Shown here: piece by piece, positions 18,534 through 30,500 of the stretch
Layout: every line of letters begins with the position of its first letter
How positions within the stretch are numbered: position 1 is the stretch's first letter
Source: Pyrocephalus nanus
Taxonomy: Eukaryota; Chordata; Aves; Passeriformes; Tyrannidae
Length of the DNA stretch: 64,000 nt
Reading direction: 5' to 3'
NCBI GenBank assembly: GCA_038380795.1
Contig: CM076275.1
Location: forward strand, 1,366,501-1,430,500
Notes under the pieces: generated by a model
Seen by the model: the letters and a program-made list of their open reading frames with translations, nothing else
What the model was told of the DNA's origin: nothing
Databases searched by the model: none
Program-made: the position numbers and the translations under genes

Positions 18534-21500
18534 GTGAGCGGGACGGGGCCGCGCTCCTGCCCTGCCCCGAACTTGTGCGCCGAGTTCCCCGCTCGCTGCT
18601 CCGCCGGGGGGGCTCGGGCCGGCCTGCCCTGCCCTGCCCTGCCCGGCTCTGCCCTGCCCTGCCCTGCCCGGCCCTGCCCTGCCCTGCCCGGGCCCGCTCG
18701 GACGCGGTGCCCCCGCTCCCCCGGCCCCTCCGAACCCCCCGGGACCGCCACGTCGGGGCCGCCTCCCCTCGCTGCCTCCGTCCCTGCCCTTTCGGGGCCG
18801 CTCCCAGCGCCGTTCGGGCCCCCAGCCCGCCGTGCCCTCCCTTCCCCGGGCTGTGTGCGGGGCCCCGGGACCGCCGTGCCCTCCGGGCAGGTCCCGGGGG
18901 AGCAGCCGCAGGAACGGGGAGAGAACGCGAAGTTTTGGTCCGGAGAGGAGCGGGGTGTGTGTTGGGGTTGGTGCCGCTGGGGACACGGCCCGGGCCGGGG
19001 TCGGGGGAGGCGAACACGGGCTGTGTGCGGGGCCTGCGCTCCCCCGGGCCCTCCGCGGGCTGGGCTGGGGCAAACAGGTGGCTTTTGTGGCTCTGACACG
19101 AGTGCCGTGCCACGGGTGGGTAACGACACGCCGTGTCCGCGTCCTGGCCGGCAGAGTCGTTCTAAAGCGCAGTTGGCACCTGGATGCAAATGCCTCCTGC
19201 TTCCTCGGTAAGAGTTGTGCGCGTCTCGGAGCACTTCTGGCAGGGTGGTGGAGCTCCCCTCCCACCCGCCGCCTTGAAATTTGGACCTACAAATGATCGG
19301 CCCTTGTAAAGGGAGAGCTCTGACCGATGGGTTTCGTTTTCTGTGGTGAGACACCGCTTTTAGCTGCAGTGTTTAACTAGTTTGGGTGGACAATAGTGTG
19401 TCTGCAGTTATTGAAGCATCAGGATTTTCAAAGAATGTTGATGGACTTTGAGTCCCCCATGGAGTCAGGACATGCTCCTGGACACTACAGCTTTTAAGGA
19501 CACTGGTCACAGGTGCTTACACACCCCTGTGCTACTCACTGTGAAAGTGGATCCTTTTTTTAAATTGTCTCTTCTAAGAAACAGGACGTTTTAATGGTGT
19601 TGGTGTCATCTTACTTTCCAAATCAGCTTAATACTGGCCCAGAGCCCTTGGTAGTGAAGGGGCACCAGGGCTGCTCAGTGCAGTTGTTAGTGATGGGTTT
19701 GTCCAGAGGCTGGTGGTTAAAGCAGCAGCTGCAGTGCAGAGCTGGGGCAGAACTGTGGGGATCACACTTGTGTTGAGAGGAGTGCTTGGCAAGGCCTGTG
19801 CTCCCCTCGTTACCTTCATCTTTCTGCGGCAAAACCGAGCCTGAAATTGAAAAAGGATGTCCCTCCACCTGCTCCTCCCCTGACACAGTGCTGTTTCACT
19901 GCCTGATGCAAACTGGCCCTGGGAACTGGGCAATCTGCAGGTGGGTTTTTTTGTGGACTCACAGGTATAAACTGCAGGGAGAGGCTCTGGGGGAGGGTGG
20001 GAGACCCAGCTCTGATTTAGGAGAGCCAAGTAGAAGTTTTTGAAGACTAATACAGATGCCCTCTAGGCACGTTGCCCAACAGCTGCTTTCATTTTCCAAA
20101 TGGGGATAAGTCTGCAGTTAAGATCATACATGGTGAGGATTATCAATTCCTGGTGAAACTTTGGGATAATACACAAAATAAAGCCTGTTATTTATGACAG
20201 CTTAGTCTTTAGGCACTGGGAACAAGCACTGGAGTTTAGACTGTTCCTGGTTCCTGTCAACCTGAACGCAGCAGCCTCATCAATTCCATTGGGGCAAGGT
20301 GATATTTGGGGATTGATCCGTTATTATCTGTTTATATTCTGAATAACAGAAGGTTTTCCAGATATTCTGAGTACTCTTGGTTTTGACTGAAAGCTTTGTC
20401 CTCCTATTGAGGAGACTGTGTAGAGCAACCATAAAAATGCATACATTGTACTGTATTTTGTGAATATGTACTTGGAGAGAAAAGCCCAACTCCTGTGGCA
20501 GTGACATCGGTATAGTAGGACATTTAAGGAGGACTTAGATGCTCTTTTTGTGTTTTTTTTTTACTATGAATATATTTTGCATTTCCATCAGGCTTACTGC
20601 GAAAATTTACTAATTCTTATCTGACCTTACACTCATTTTACAAAAATGAAACAATGCTTTTCAGGGGAAATGTATTTTGGTTGGTTGTTGTTTTGTTTGT
20701 GGTGGTTGGTTTTTTTTTTTTTTTTTTTTTTGTTTCCTGCCCAGAATCTCTTTCTGCTGTGGGTGTGTGAAATTTTGTGAGCCTGGGTCTAGCCAGACAA
20801 TGTAAAACCCTTCAGAACTGAGTGCTTGAGAAGTTGACAGGATTAGTAATGTGACCAGTAAGTTATGAACTGTAAAATATTTGCTGAGGTGCCAGTTTGC
20901 CATTTATAGATATTTTTGTATATATATGCACTTTATTTTACAGAAGAAGCCTTAGGAAATCACAATAGATCCACTATTTATTAGTCTTTTAGCTCTTCAC
21001 TTTAATCCAGGGCAGTTGGCAGGCTCGGCCCTTAGGCTGAAATCTCTCAGCACAGCTCGACATTCACGTGGTGAGCAAGAATATTCAGAATTTTAGTGCT
21101 AAAAGCTGTTTACAAGAAACACAGAAACACCTGCAAGTATTCTAGGGAAGAGACAAGCCCTTAAATTCCAAGGTGTAGAGTACCTGCTGTCTGCTGCAAA
21201 TAATAATCACGTGAGTGGCTTTTCCCCGAGGGTAACTTTTACTATAAATAGGAGCTCTTGGCCATATTGTAGCATCTGGCACTGGCAGTGCTGGTGACAG
21301 GAGAGCTCAGCCCAGGCTTGGGCTCTTACAGTTTAGTAGGAATATAAAGTTTCAGGTAAGCAGTTTGCTAGAATGTTATGATTGCTGTTGTAAAAATACA
21401 CCAAGCTGTTCCAAACGGGCTCAGTAAATTACTGCGAGGTTTCTGCCTTTGTTGTCAGGGTGTGTGGGCAGTTTTTCCAGTGGTAAATACAGCTGCAAGG

Positions 21501-24500
21501 ACTGCAGCTCTGCAGGACAGGGTGTCTGCTGGGGTCCTGGCTGGGCTCAGGGCACTGCTGACCTGTGGCAGAGGGACAGGGGGGTCTTGTGGTACCGAAT
21601 TGAGGGGCTTGTACGTTTTGTAGGAGGGAAACTCAGTGGGGATTTTTCCATCTTCTGTATAAAGTTCAAATACTTGTTCCCTTCTCTCTCTAGACATCCT
21701 TCCTGCGATAGAGGGATTGTTGCTCAGGAGTTCTTTTTACACTACAGCTCAATAAAAGCTTCAGTGTCTCTTTTTTATTTTAATCCAGGGAGCTCTAAAG
21801 AGCCCTCTCAGCCCGAGGGGCATTCCAGGGCTGTTTGCAAACTGCTTTGCTCTTGTTAAAGCACCTGTTGGAGAGGTACAGCTGTGTGGTGATTGTTCAA
21901 GCTTGACAGAACCCCTTCCAGTTTCGAGTCTTACCAACAGTGTGGGGTATCTTTGGGCACATTCTTCCTTTAGGGCTTTGCTTTGGTTATCTGGGTAATT
22001 TTGAGAACCAGTGCAGTTTTGAGATACAGGAATAAATGACTCTAAATGTTCTTTACTTATGGAGAAAGCCATTTTTGGTCATGCTGGAAATGTGCTTTCT
22101 GGGGGTCTTTGTGTAAGAGGTGCTGCTCCTTCATAGGGAGGATCCTTTGGAGGTTCCTGAGATAGCCAAGGCCTCAGGCTGACTGCAAAGTAGTATTTCC
22201 TGAAATCTGTCTAGGCAAGCATCCCCCATCAGCCCAGACTCTTTCTATTCCCTGTGGCAGTGACTTTAAATGGTATCCTGAGATTTGTTTCCTTTCACAT
22301 CATTTTTGGCAGCAGGATTCATCACGGGAATTGCAGTAAACCTAGAGCTGGAAAAGGGTAGCTTGACACAGAGATGCTCCAGCAGCCAGTTCCTCTGCAG
22401 AGCTATTGTTCTTGCACAGTAAAAATGGTACAAGCTTCTCACAGAGGCATAATTGCTTCGTCAACCAGAGGCTAATTTCTTGAAACGAAGTGCAGAGAGA
22501 CTCAGAAACATTTAATAACGAGTTACCAGGGACTTCTTAAAGTGCAGGCTGGAGTAAGGTGAAGGAGGGACATAAAAGTTGTCTCGACATTGATTTTCCC
22601 AGTGAAAAGTTTTCCCCACAAAATGTCTTTTCTCTCAGCAGCAGGTAGCCTTGTGCACAGCCCAGCTGAGCCCAGGGAAGCAGATCTCTTGCCAAGCTGT
22701 GTCAGTCCTTGGGAGCAATGCAGCCAGCAAATTCCTGATCCCAACAGCTCTGCACAAGGCTTTCCAAAGCTGTTCCTCAGCAGTGCTGTCAATGCATCCA
22801 GCCAGTCTGACCAAAACCTGCTATTAAAGAAATAGTGGGGTTTGATTTTTGTTCATTTCTGGCATTCTGCAAGTTTATTGTCACTATTTGTAAAACTCCT
22901 GGAATTTCACCACCTCAAAATCTATCTTCAAAAAGAGCTTTAGCTGGACTTCATTTTGTAATGGCTCCAGCTTTTCGTCTTTTCCAGTTATCTGATGAAT
23001 TTAAAAAGCTTTTGCCCCATAATTTTTTAAGACTATTCAAATTCTTAAACTTCTGAAATGTTATTGTGTTTTTATTAAGCTCATTTCTGTCCTTTAATGT
23101 CCTTTTAAGTTTTGGATTTTATAAAAAAGTCCGGCTCTTCTGCAATATCTCTGGAAGAGTCTGGTTTTGGCTTTTTGGTTGCCTTCATTAGCTTGAGTGT
23201 AGCAAGTTTTAATAAATACTTCACTTTGATTTATGTGCAGTTTTCTCTACTGCTGTGATGACTTTGGCTTGTATTTTGAAATATATTGCTGTTTTCTAAA
23301 GCACTTCATTTTGCCAGATTCTGTTTTGCATTTCCTGTCATCTGAGCTTTTATGTACCTTCCAGTGCTTTAAGTCAACTTTCATCTTGGAAGCAGGGACG
23401 TACAAACTGCAAGGCTCCAGGAAGCACCTCTGGAGCTTGGGGACAGTTGGCTGGAGGGGCCACCCTGAGCCCTCCTTGCCACCACTCTGTAGGTCTCCCA
23501 AGTGCTTCTCTAGGTGGGAATGTGCTAAAACATCCAGCATCTCCTTGAAAATTAGGTGCTAGCCCTGAATAAGGCAGTACTGCAGGCTGGGTCTGTGCAG
23601 TGGCTGCAGGAGCTGTAAATCAGAGGGGTGGCAATTCATCTGCTGGTTATTTACTCGTATTGTCAGACCCACAGGAATTAACTTGGATTGGTATCCCCAG
23701 CATTTTAGCTGCATGTGAATGCAGAGAATGACCAAATAATTTCTGAAGTGTGGGGGTGCTCGTGCCTTCCTGACTTGGTGCCCTGGACAGTTTTCCCCTG
23801 CCCTGGTGGGAACTCACCCTGCCCGCCCCTCACTTCACCTCAGCGTCTTCCCGTGGCCCTTGGAACAGGGGACAGGGAGTGGAAAACCCTCTGCTTGTCT
23901 CTCCGCTGCTTTTTCAGAAGGAGTTGAAGCTCCTCACAAAGTGAGCTGGCGGGTGAAGGGTCACCCTGACTGCCTCTCCTCCTGGCACGGCCCGTGGTGG
24001 TTGGGATCTGGAGAATTTGGCATCACGAGGTCGCCCTGCCCGCGCTGGGCATCACGAGGGCAGTGCTGCCCCTCGGCTGGGAGAGCTGCTCTGTGTCTGT
24101 CTGCTGCAACAGCCACCTCCTCGTTCCCCTTCCTGCGTTTCAGCTCCTTCCTCGAGATGAGGAGACTTTCTGAGGAGAGGCTGGAGTAAGTGAATCATGG
24201 ACGTGTAGATGTCCTGGGGAGGAAACGCTTCCTTGCGCTTGGGCTCCCCTGGCAAGAGTTGTGGGAGGGTGTTCGTGTGAACCTGAGGGTTCTGGTTTTT
24301 CCCCTTCCTTCTCCAGGTGAGGTCACAGGGCACGAGGATGTACCAAGAGCGTGGGGTGCGCTGTTTGTGCACCGTGAGGTCTCCTTTCCTAAAACAATTC
24401 CACCATTCAGGTGTGTTGACATGTGCCATGTTACAAACCGTGCTGCCCTGGGATGATCAGCTCCTCTGGCTGACTGGTGGATTGCCCTTGTGTTTTCAAA

Positions 24501-27500
24501 GGGCTGTATCCCTTGCTGGGTGTGTGCTTTGAGTTGGAGTGTGCTCATGGTGACAGCTTGGATGCATCCCGGCTTCTGTGCTGGAATAAACTGGTCCAGT
24601 GTGACTTGGAGGCTGAAACTTGTGCTGCAATTTTGGCTGAGTGCTGGAGGCGACCACTTTGGAAGCGTGTTTTACGAGTGGAAAGTAACGCAGGCGGTGG
24701 TTTCATGCTCGGAGGTTGTGTTCCCTCCCCTTGCTACATCTGGAGCTGGATGTCTGCAGCATCACATGGCCCTGAGTAACGTCAGGAAAAATGCAGAGCT
24801 CAGTTGCAGCAGCGAATCCACAGCGTGGACTCCAGAGTTGGCCAAGAGCAGAATTTGTCTCTGAGGACTTGAAAAATTTTCTGTTTGTGGTATTAGATAG
24901 AGAACCTTAATCTATAAAATATCTGCCGGAGGAAAAAAAAAAGTTGTGCCCATTAAAAACAGGAAGTAATTTTATTTATCTCTAAATGACTTGCTAATGC
25001 ACTGGCTGCTCCACCTTACTCTGAGAAGTAGCAGAATTCATATATGGGAAATATTCATATATGGGAAATATATTTGCACAAAATACACTCATGATTCTGC
25101 TGTGCCTGAGGAATGTGACCATAACCACTGCATTCAAAAGGGGCCATCCCTGCAGGACTGACCACCCATTGCTAGCCATACCTGCCCAAATGTGTTCTGC
25201 TTCACAGAAGTGTGAATGGTTATTACGTGGTCTTTGTATCGAAAAGGATTTATTTGTTTTTTCATCAATGTGTGGTGCTGTTGCTTAGTGCTCAGCTTTT
25301 AATTGTGGGAATTCCACACATTTGCCTAAACGACCTTCTCTTCTCTGACACTGATAGCTGCTGGAGATACTGTTATTCAGAACACAGTACACTGCAGAGA
25401 AACTTGTTCAAACACGTGAATTGCAGCGCAGAATACTCAACAATCTGCATATAAAGTATTAACAGTGCATGCATGTAACATGCATCTGCAAGTAACACAT
25501 GCTTGTGTAAAGCTTTCCGTGTTTTCTGGAAAACTAATTTCGTAGTCCTTATCATATCCTTGGAATTAAGCAGTTTGGCTGTATGTAAAAATTCTTTGTA
25601 ACTGTCTTGTCTGATATTTTGGGGTGATAATCTGGGTATCTGCCAGCTGTTATGTATTGTCTGCCCTTGAAACTCTGGCCCTGAAAGAAACCCCGACTTT
25701 GTACAGGTGAAGGACTCGGCAGTGATGCCATTGTCACTTAGGGAATGATCTGTCACACACCACTGGTGCTGCTCTGGTTCTCCAGGATCTTTCCACAACA
25801 TCATCAGTACTGATTTTGGCCTAAAAGGAGCAAAATACGTCATATTTCCTTTACTGTGAGCACTGATCGTGCCCTGTGCATTCATGGTGTTTGATGCTCC
25901 TCCAGATCCGCGAGTGCCTCACTCGCAGAGTCTTCAAATGTTTTTTCCTTTGCTCCAGCCAAAATGTCAACAAAACATAAAACTTGTAATAGTACCAAAA
26001 ACCTTCTACTCTTTCAGTTTGTGTGATAAAGAGCTGGGAAGGAACAGGAGCCAGACTCCAGTTCTCTGCCATCTGTTTCAGCTGATAAATGAAGAAACTT
26101 TGAGCGCAGTTCAGCCCTGACTTTAGGTCCTGGCATTGTGCCTGTTTGAGCCAGAGCAGTATCTTCACCCCAGTTCCTGTGTCATTTTCCACTCAAAAGA
26201 GAGAGAAGGTAGCTGGTGTGAGCACTGCCCAGAGGAGCAGTTGCTTTGCTATGTGCCTCCTTATTTTATTTTAGCCTCAGTAGCCATGGAAATGGTGGCT
26301 CACAGAGTGCAGCGCTTGGCCCCACGCTCCCCTCGGTAATTTCTGAACCTTTTCATCATGTCTGGTGGAGAATGTGAGAAGTCTGAGTGAGCTGATTTCA
26401 GTGAAATCCTGTGGGTGCTCTTGGGTGCCTCCTGCCCAGTAGTACCAGTGAAGCTCTGGTCACAGTCCTGTTTCCAGGGCATGTCAGAAGGGACTTGGGG
26501 ACAGCCAGAGAGAGGGGGCACGTTGGAGGGAGACAGTAGACATGTGGCTCCACAGTGTGCCCAGAGAACAGCTGCAGTGTGACCACAAGAAAGGCCAGTC
26601 CTGGAGTACTGTGAATACCAGAATATCAAAACCTTTGTCTGCTGAATTATTCTGCTTTCTGCTGTCTGCTCCGTGCCCACGTTTCTCCCGTCTTGTGCAT
26701 GTCCCAGGGAAAATCAGGCCTCCAAATCCAGTGGGCTTGGCACTCAGTTTGCTGTGTTCTGCTTGTGGAAGAGGACAGTCAGGCAGAAGGAAGCACATCA
26801 CGTGTGAGCAGTTGGATGGAATGAATGAGATTCCTGTCGGGTATTTTTGCACTCCCCCCCCAAGGCCCTGTGAAGCCCTACCTAGAAAATGTTCTTGCCA
26901 TTTGGAGATTTGGCTGAATGGTCTGTTTACTCACTTTCATGGAATCTGACACCAGAAATGGATAGAAAAGCCATGTTGGTTCAGGTGTTAATGAAAATGA
27001 GTGGGATGATAAGCTGTGGGGTTGGGTGAGCAGGGCACGGGCTGCAGATCACGGGGGGAGTGTGTGCCTCTGCTCAGAAGCTTGTTCTGGTTGAGTGACG
27101 TTATCTGAGCTTCTGAGAAGCTGCTAAAGAAGAAGTCTGCCAGAATTTTCTTGTTCCTACAGGAAAAATAACAGTACTACCCCTTAAGACAGAGTTAAAG
27201 AAATGCCTCTAATGTCAGGGCCGTGAATTGGCTTACAGTGCTAACTGTGTTTCTATTTAAAGGCAGCCCAAACCCTGACATAAAACTTAAATAGTCAGAC
27301 AGAAAAAGGTGGTTGGTTTTTTCAGTGCTTAAACATATTTCAGCTGCTGTGAGTTACTGGAAATTACTTGCTTAGTAGAAAAGGAAATTGTTCTACTGAC
27401 AGCATGGAGGGCTAAGAAGCTGTGAAAATGAGCACGGTGGTTTCTTAACTGAATGTATTTTCTAGTCAGCCAGGAGATGCTAATCATGAACTCCTGACCT

Positions 27501-30500
27501 CTTTTTTTTTTTTTTTTTTCCAAAACAGACATAATTAAAAAGTATAGAATTAAAAAAAAAAATCAAAGCAACTTTATCTTCTTTTGAGACTAAAACATAA
27601 TTATATCTTTATAAAGAAATGTTTATCAAACTTTTTTCAGATAAACAAAAATATCACTTTGGTATAAGATTAATTTACTTGCTTTAAATTTTAGTAGGTT
27701 TTTTCATAGTATTTTATGTGCAGTTATCAATAAATGAATAATTTTGATTAGCCTGAAAATGTAGCTATTTTCAAACATGCTATTAGACTTCCTTTTGAAT
27801 TGAAGAAGGCTCCCAGAGCTGGGGGATAGTTTGTGTTCATGTGTCATGGAAGACTTTTTCTCACATTGGGGTCAGAGGGTAAGACACCAGGTGGCATGTT
27901 GTTTGTTTGTTTGTGGTTTTGTTGGTTTTTTTCCCTAGTATTTAGTATATATTCATTTAAAGACTGATCTTTTCTGTCAGTAGCTAGCAGGACAAATCAG
28001 CTAAATTACACTCAGAGGGTGACATTAGTCTGTGCCCACACTGCAGGAAAAAAACCATGCAGGATAATGTAAAATTCACTAATGGCAATTGTTCTCATCT
28101 GTATGGATAGAGAAAACAGAGGAAAAGAAAATTACAGGGAGCACCTCCTGCATGGTGACAGTAAAGCAGGGGGGAGAGGGGTCCAGTGGGCTTCTGTTTG
28201 GAAAGAATAACATGAAGGATGACAGCTGCTAAGTACAAAAAATAAAAGCCAGGCTGGAACTGCTGGGTGTGAAGTGAGTGTAATGAGTAGAAAGTGGTGG
28301 CGTTTTGGAGCTGCTCTGTGTTCAGAAGGTTACAGAGGTCCAGGTGCAAGTGTAGCTGGAAGCAGCTGGATGGTGCTGCTGTGATTGAATACACACATTT
28401 TACAGGATTTAATGGTTTAGTGGGCATGGTGGTATTTGGTCGAAGCTTGGACTTGATGATCTTGGAGGACTTGTCCAACCTTAATGATTTTGTGACTCAT
28501 TTTGCTTGGGATTCCTTGTTCCTCCTGATGCCTCCCTCATTGTCACTGCCTCTGTTCATGCTCTGCTTTGGGAACTTGTATTGACACACATGCACACAGA
28601 GACAGAGGAAGAAGAGAATCAAAGCCCAGCTCACTTTCCCTTCCATTTTTCTGTTCTCCTCTTAGTTTTGTCCTGTCTGAGCCCTGCAGGGCTGCCTCTC
28701 CTTTCTGAAGGGTTCCCTGGGTGCTGAACTGTCCCCTACTCCTCCTGCCACAAGCAGTGGGTGCATCCTGTCTGGGGTTACTGCTGTGTCACATCAAGTG
28801 ACATGCACGAGCAGAGGGGAAAGGGAAATGCACAGCCAAGGGAGCGATGACTTTGCCAACAGCTCCTTTCAGAACACAAAAAATATCCAAGAGAACAGCC
28901 CAGTCCAAAATGTCCCGGTGGCATTGACAGCTCTTGCTGTCCAGCACGTGAGCCTTTCTTTCCTGTTGATGCAGTGGAATAAATAGCTTCGTGTGGTGCT
29001 GTGGCTGGTTCACAGCAGGATACCTGCAGCACTAGGCTTCTTTGAGTTCCCACATCTTAGGGATGCTCCTGTGCAGTCTAAAATCCGCTGGCAAGCTGTG
29101 GTGGCTGGGAGTGCCTGGAATTGCCTTCTCATCAAATCCGTTACCACTGGCAAAAAGGGGTTTATTGAACATACACTAAATATATATATATAATCTTGAT
29201 TAAGTACAGCCCCTCCCAGTGGAACAATGTAGGTTTTATCAAGGGATTCTGTTGATTCTGTGAGGCAGAGCTGGTTTGGACTGTGTGTTCAGCTCAATCC
29301 CGTGATAAGCAAGGTGTGTGTTTGGAGTGAGTTTCTGTGCTGATACCCAGGGAGGGCACAGCGGGCTGAACCTGCAGTTTTGTTATCACAGACAAGGATT
29401 TTAGCTGTAAGTAAAGCTCTGTGGACATGTAGGAGCTGTGCTCAGCTGATGCTTAGAGCTTCCATGTATCTGTGCTGTGGGATTCTCAGTAAGACTTGAC
29501 CAGTTCAGTTGTTCTGCAGTGGAAAATCCCTCTAGATGGATGGTTGTGTTGAGAAGCCTGGGCAATGGCCAGTCCTACGCTGTATTTTCCATTCCTACCA
29601 TTCTCGGAAACCCAAAACTGTGAGCATGTAAGGAGACTCAGAAAACTGAAGGGGACAGCAGAAAGCCTGAGGGTGCAGAGTTCCCTGTGGCAGTCAGCAA
29701 AGCACAGTGGAGCAAAACCAGCAGAGCACTTGGTTAAGCTTGGTTTAAAGGTTGAGCAGGTTTTAGCTGATAGCTAAAACCACGCTTATGTGCTCTTCTG
29801 CTTCTGGGAACCAACTTGTTCAGGTTTTAGTGCATTTGTTTGCAGGTGCCAGGCTGCTCCATTATTCTGTCAGTCTGTGTGTTTTTGCCAATATCAAATG
29901 AAGTTGGATGGCCATGTGGCGTGTTCAAGCATCTGATTTTTATTTGTCCTCATGTCCTTATGAGTTACATAAAAGCGAAGTCAAGCAATGTCTTTAGTGT
30001 CTGCTCTATATAGATCTACCTGAAATAGTTTCAGGTCACCTTTGCATGCTTAATTTGGAAAACAGTTGAGCAGCATGACTCTTGCCTTGGAGAATTGAGC
30101 AGTCTGGGCTCCTCGCAGTAGTCTTGGGGCTCTTCGATATCTGCGCAAATCAAGATCTCATCCCCTCTGCAAATTAAGTAGAGGCCTGTTTGACTTGTAG
30201 AGCCAGTAAGGGAGGGATGTTCAGTCCATGGGCTGGAGCCAAGAAAACTCTTCCCTCCTGAAAAGCAGCTGTAGGATAGATCCAGTCCACCTAGATATTC
30301 ATTAGTGTTATTTGGCAGAGCTATGAAATCATTCCTAATTGTTTCTGGTTCCGAGCCTGGCAGTAGTCTTGAAGTGCAGGAACTTGGTGGTTAGTAGCTG
30401 TGAGGGTTAGCTGAGGGGATGGGTTAAGGGCTCCTGGCCTTCCAGCTGCCACGGCCGCAGGTACCACTCTGTGCAGAAGGGTTGCAGAACTGGGCCAAGC

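Larger units (their letters stand above)
17850..19200 (+). promoter_or_regulatory. FNIP1: CpG-island promoter of FNIP1
   Basis: CpG-dense, GC-rich DNA surrounds the FNIP1 start and fades into A+T-rich sequence on both sides. No TATA box is evident. A palindrome GTCATATGAC (18330-18339) sits 106 bases upstream of the ATG. Because FNIP1 belongs to the FLCN-TFEB/TFE3 feedback circuit, E-box-like elements here are of interest, although this core is CATATG rather than CACGTG. Confidence 0.7.

Noticed and set aside
17912..19096. 394-codon + strand open frame over the FNIP1 island
   Set aside because: It is not in the FNIP1 exon 1 reading frame and is Pro/Ala/Arg-rich CpG-island composition; the real frame ends in a conserved FNIP1 exon with a splice donor.
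18321..19265. 314-codon minus-strand open frame antisense to FNIP1 exon 1
   Set aside because: Low-complexity GC-driven frame including the pentamer array; no recognisable family.
20710..20731. T22 run as the tail of a minus-strand retropseudogene
   Set aside because: The flanking sequence shows no gene-like ORF, no CR1 motif and no obvious target-site duplication; processed pseudogenes are rare in birds.
25373..25885. 170-codon minus-strand open frame in FNIP1 intron 1
   Set aside because: No domain or repeat-protein likeness and no intact retroelement around it.
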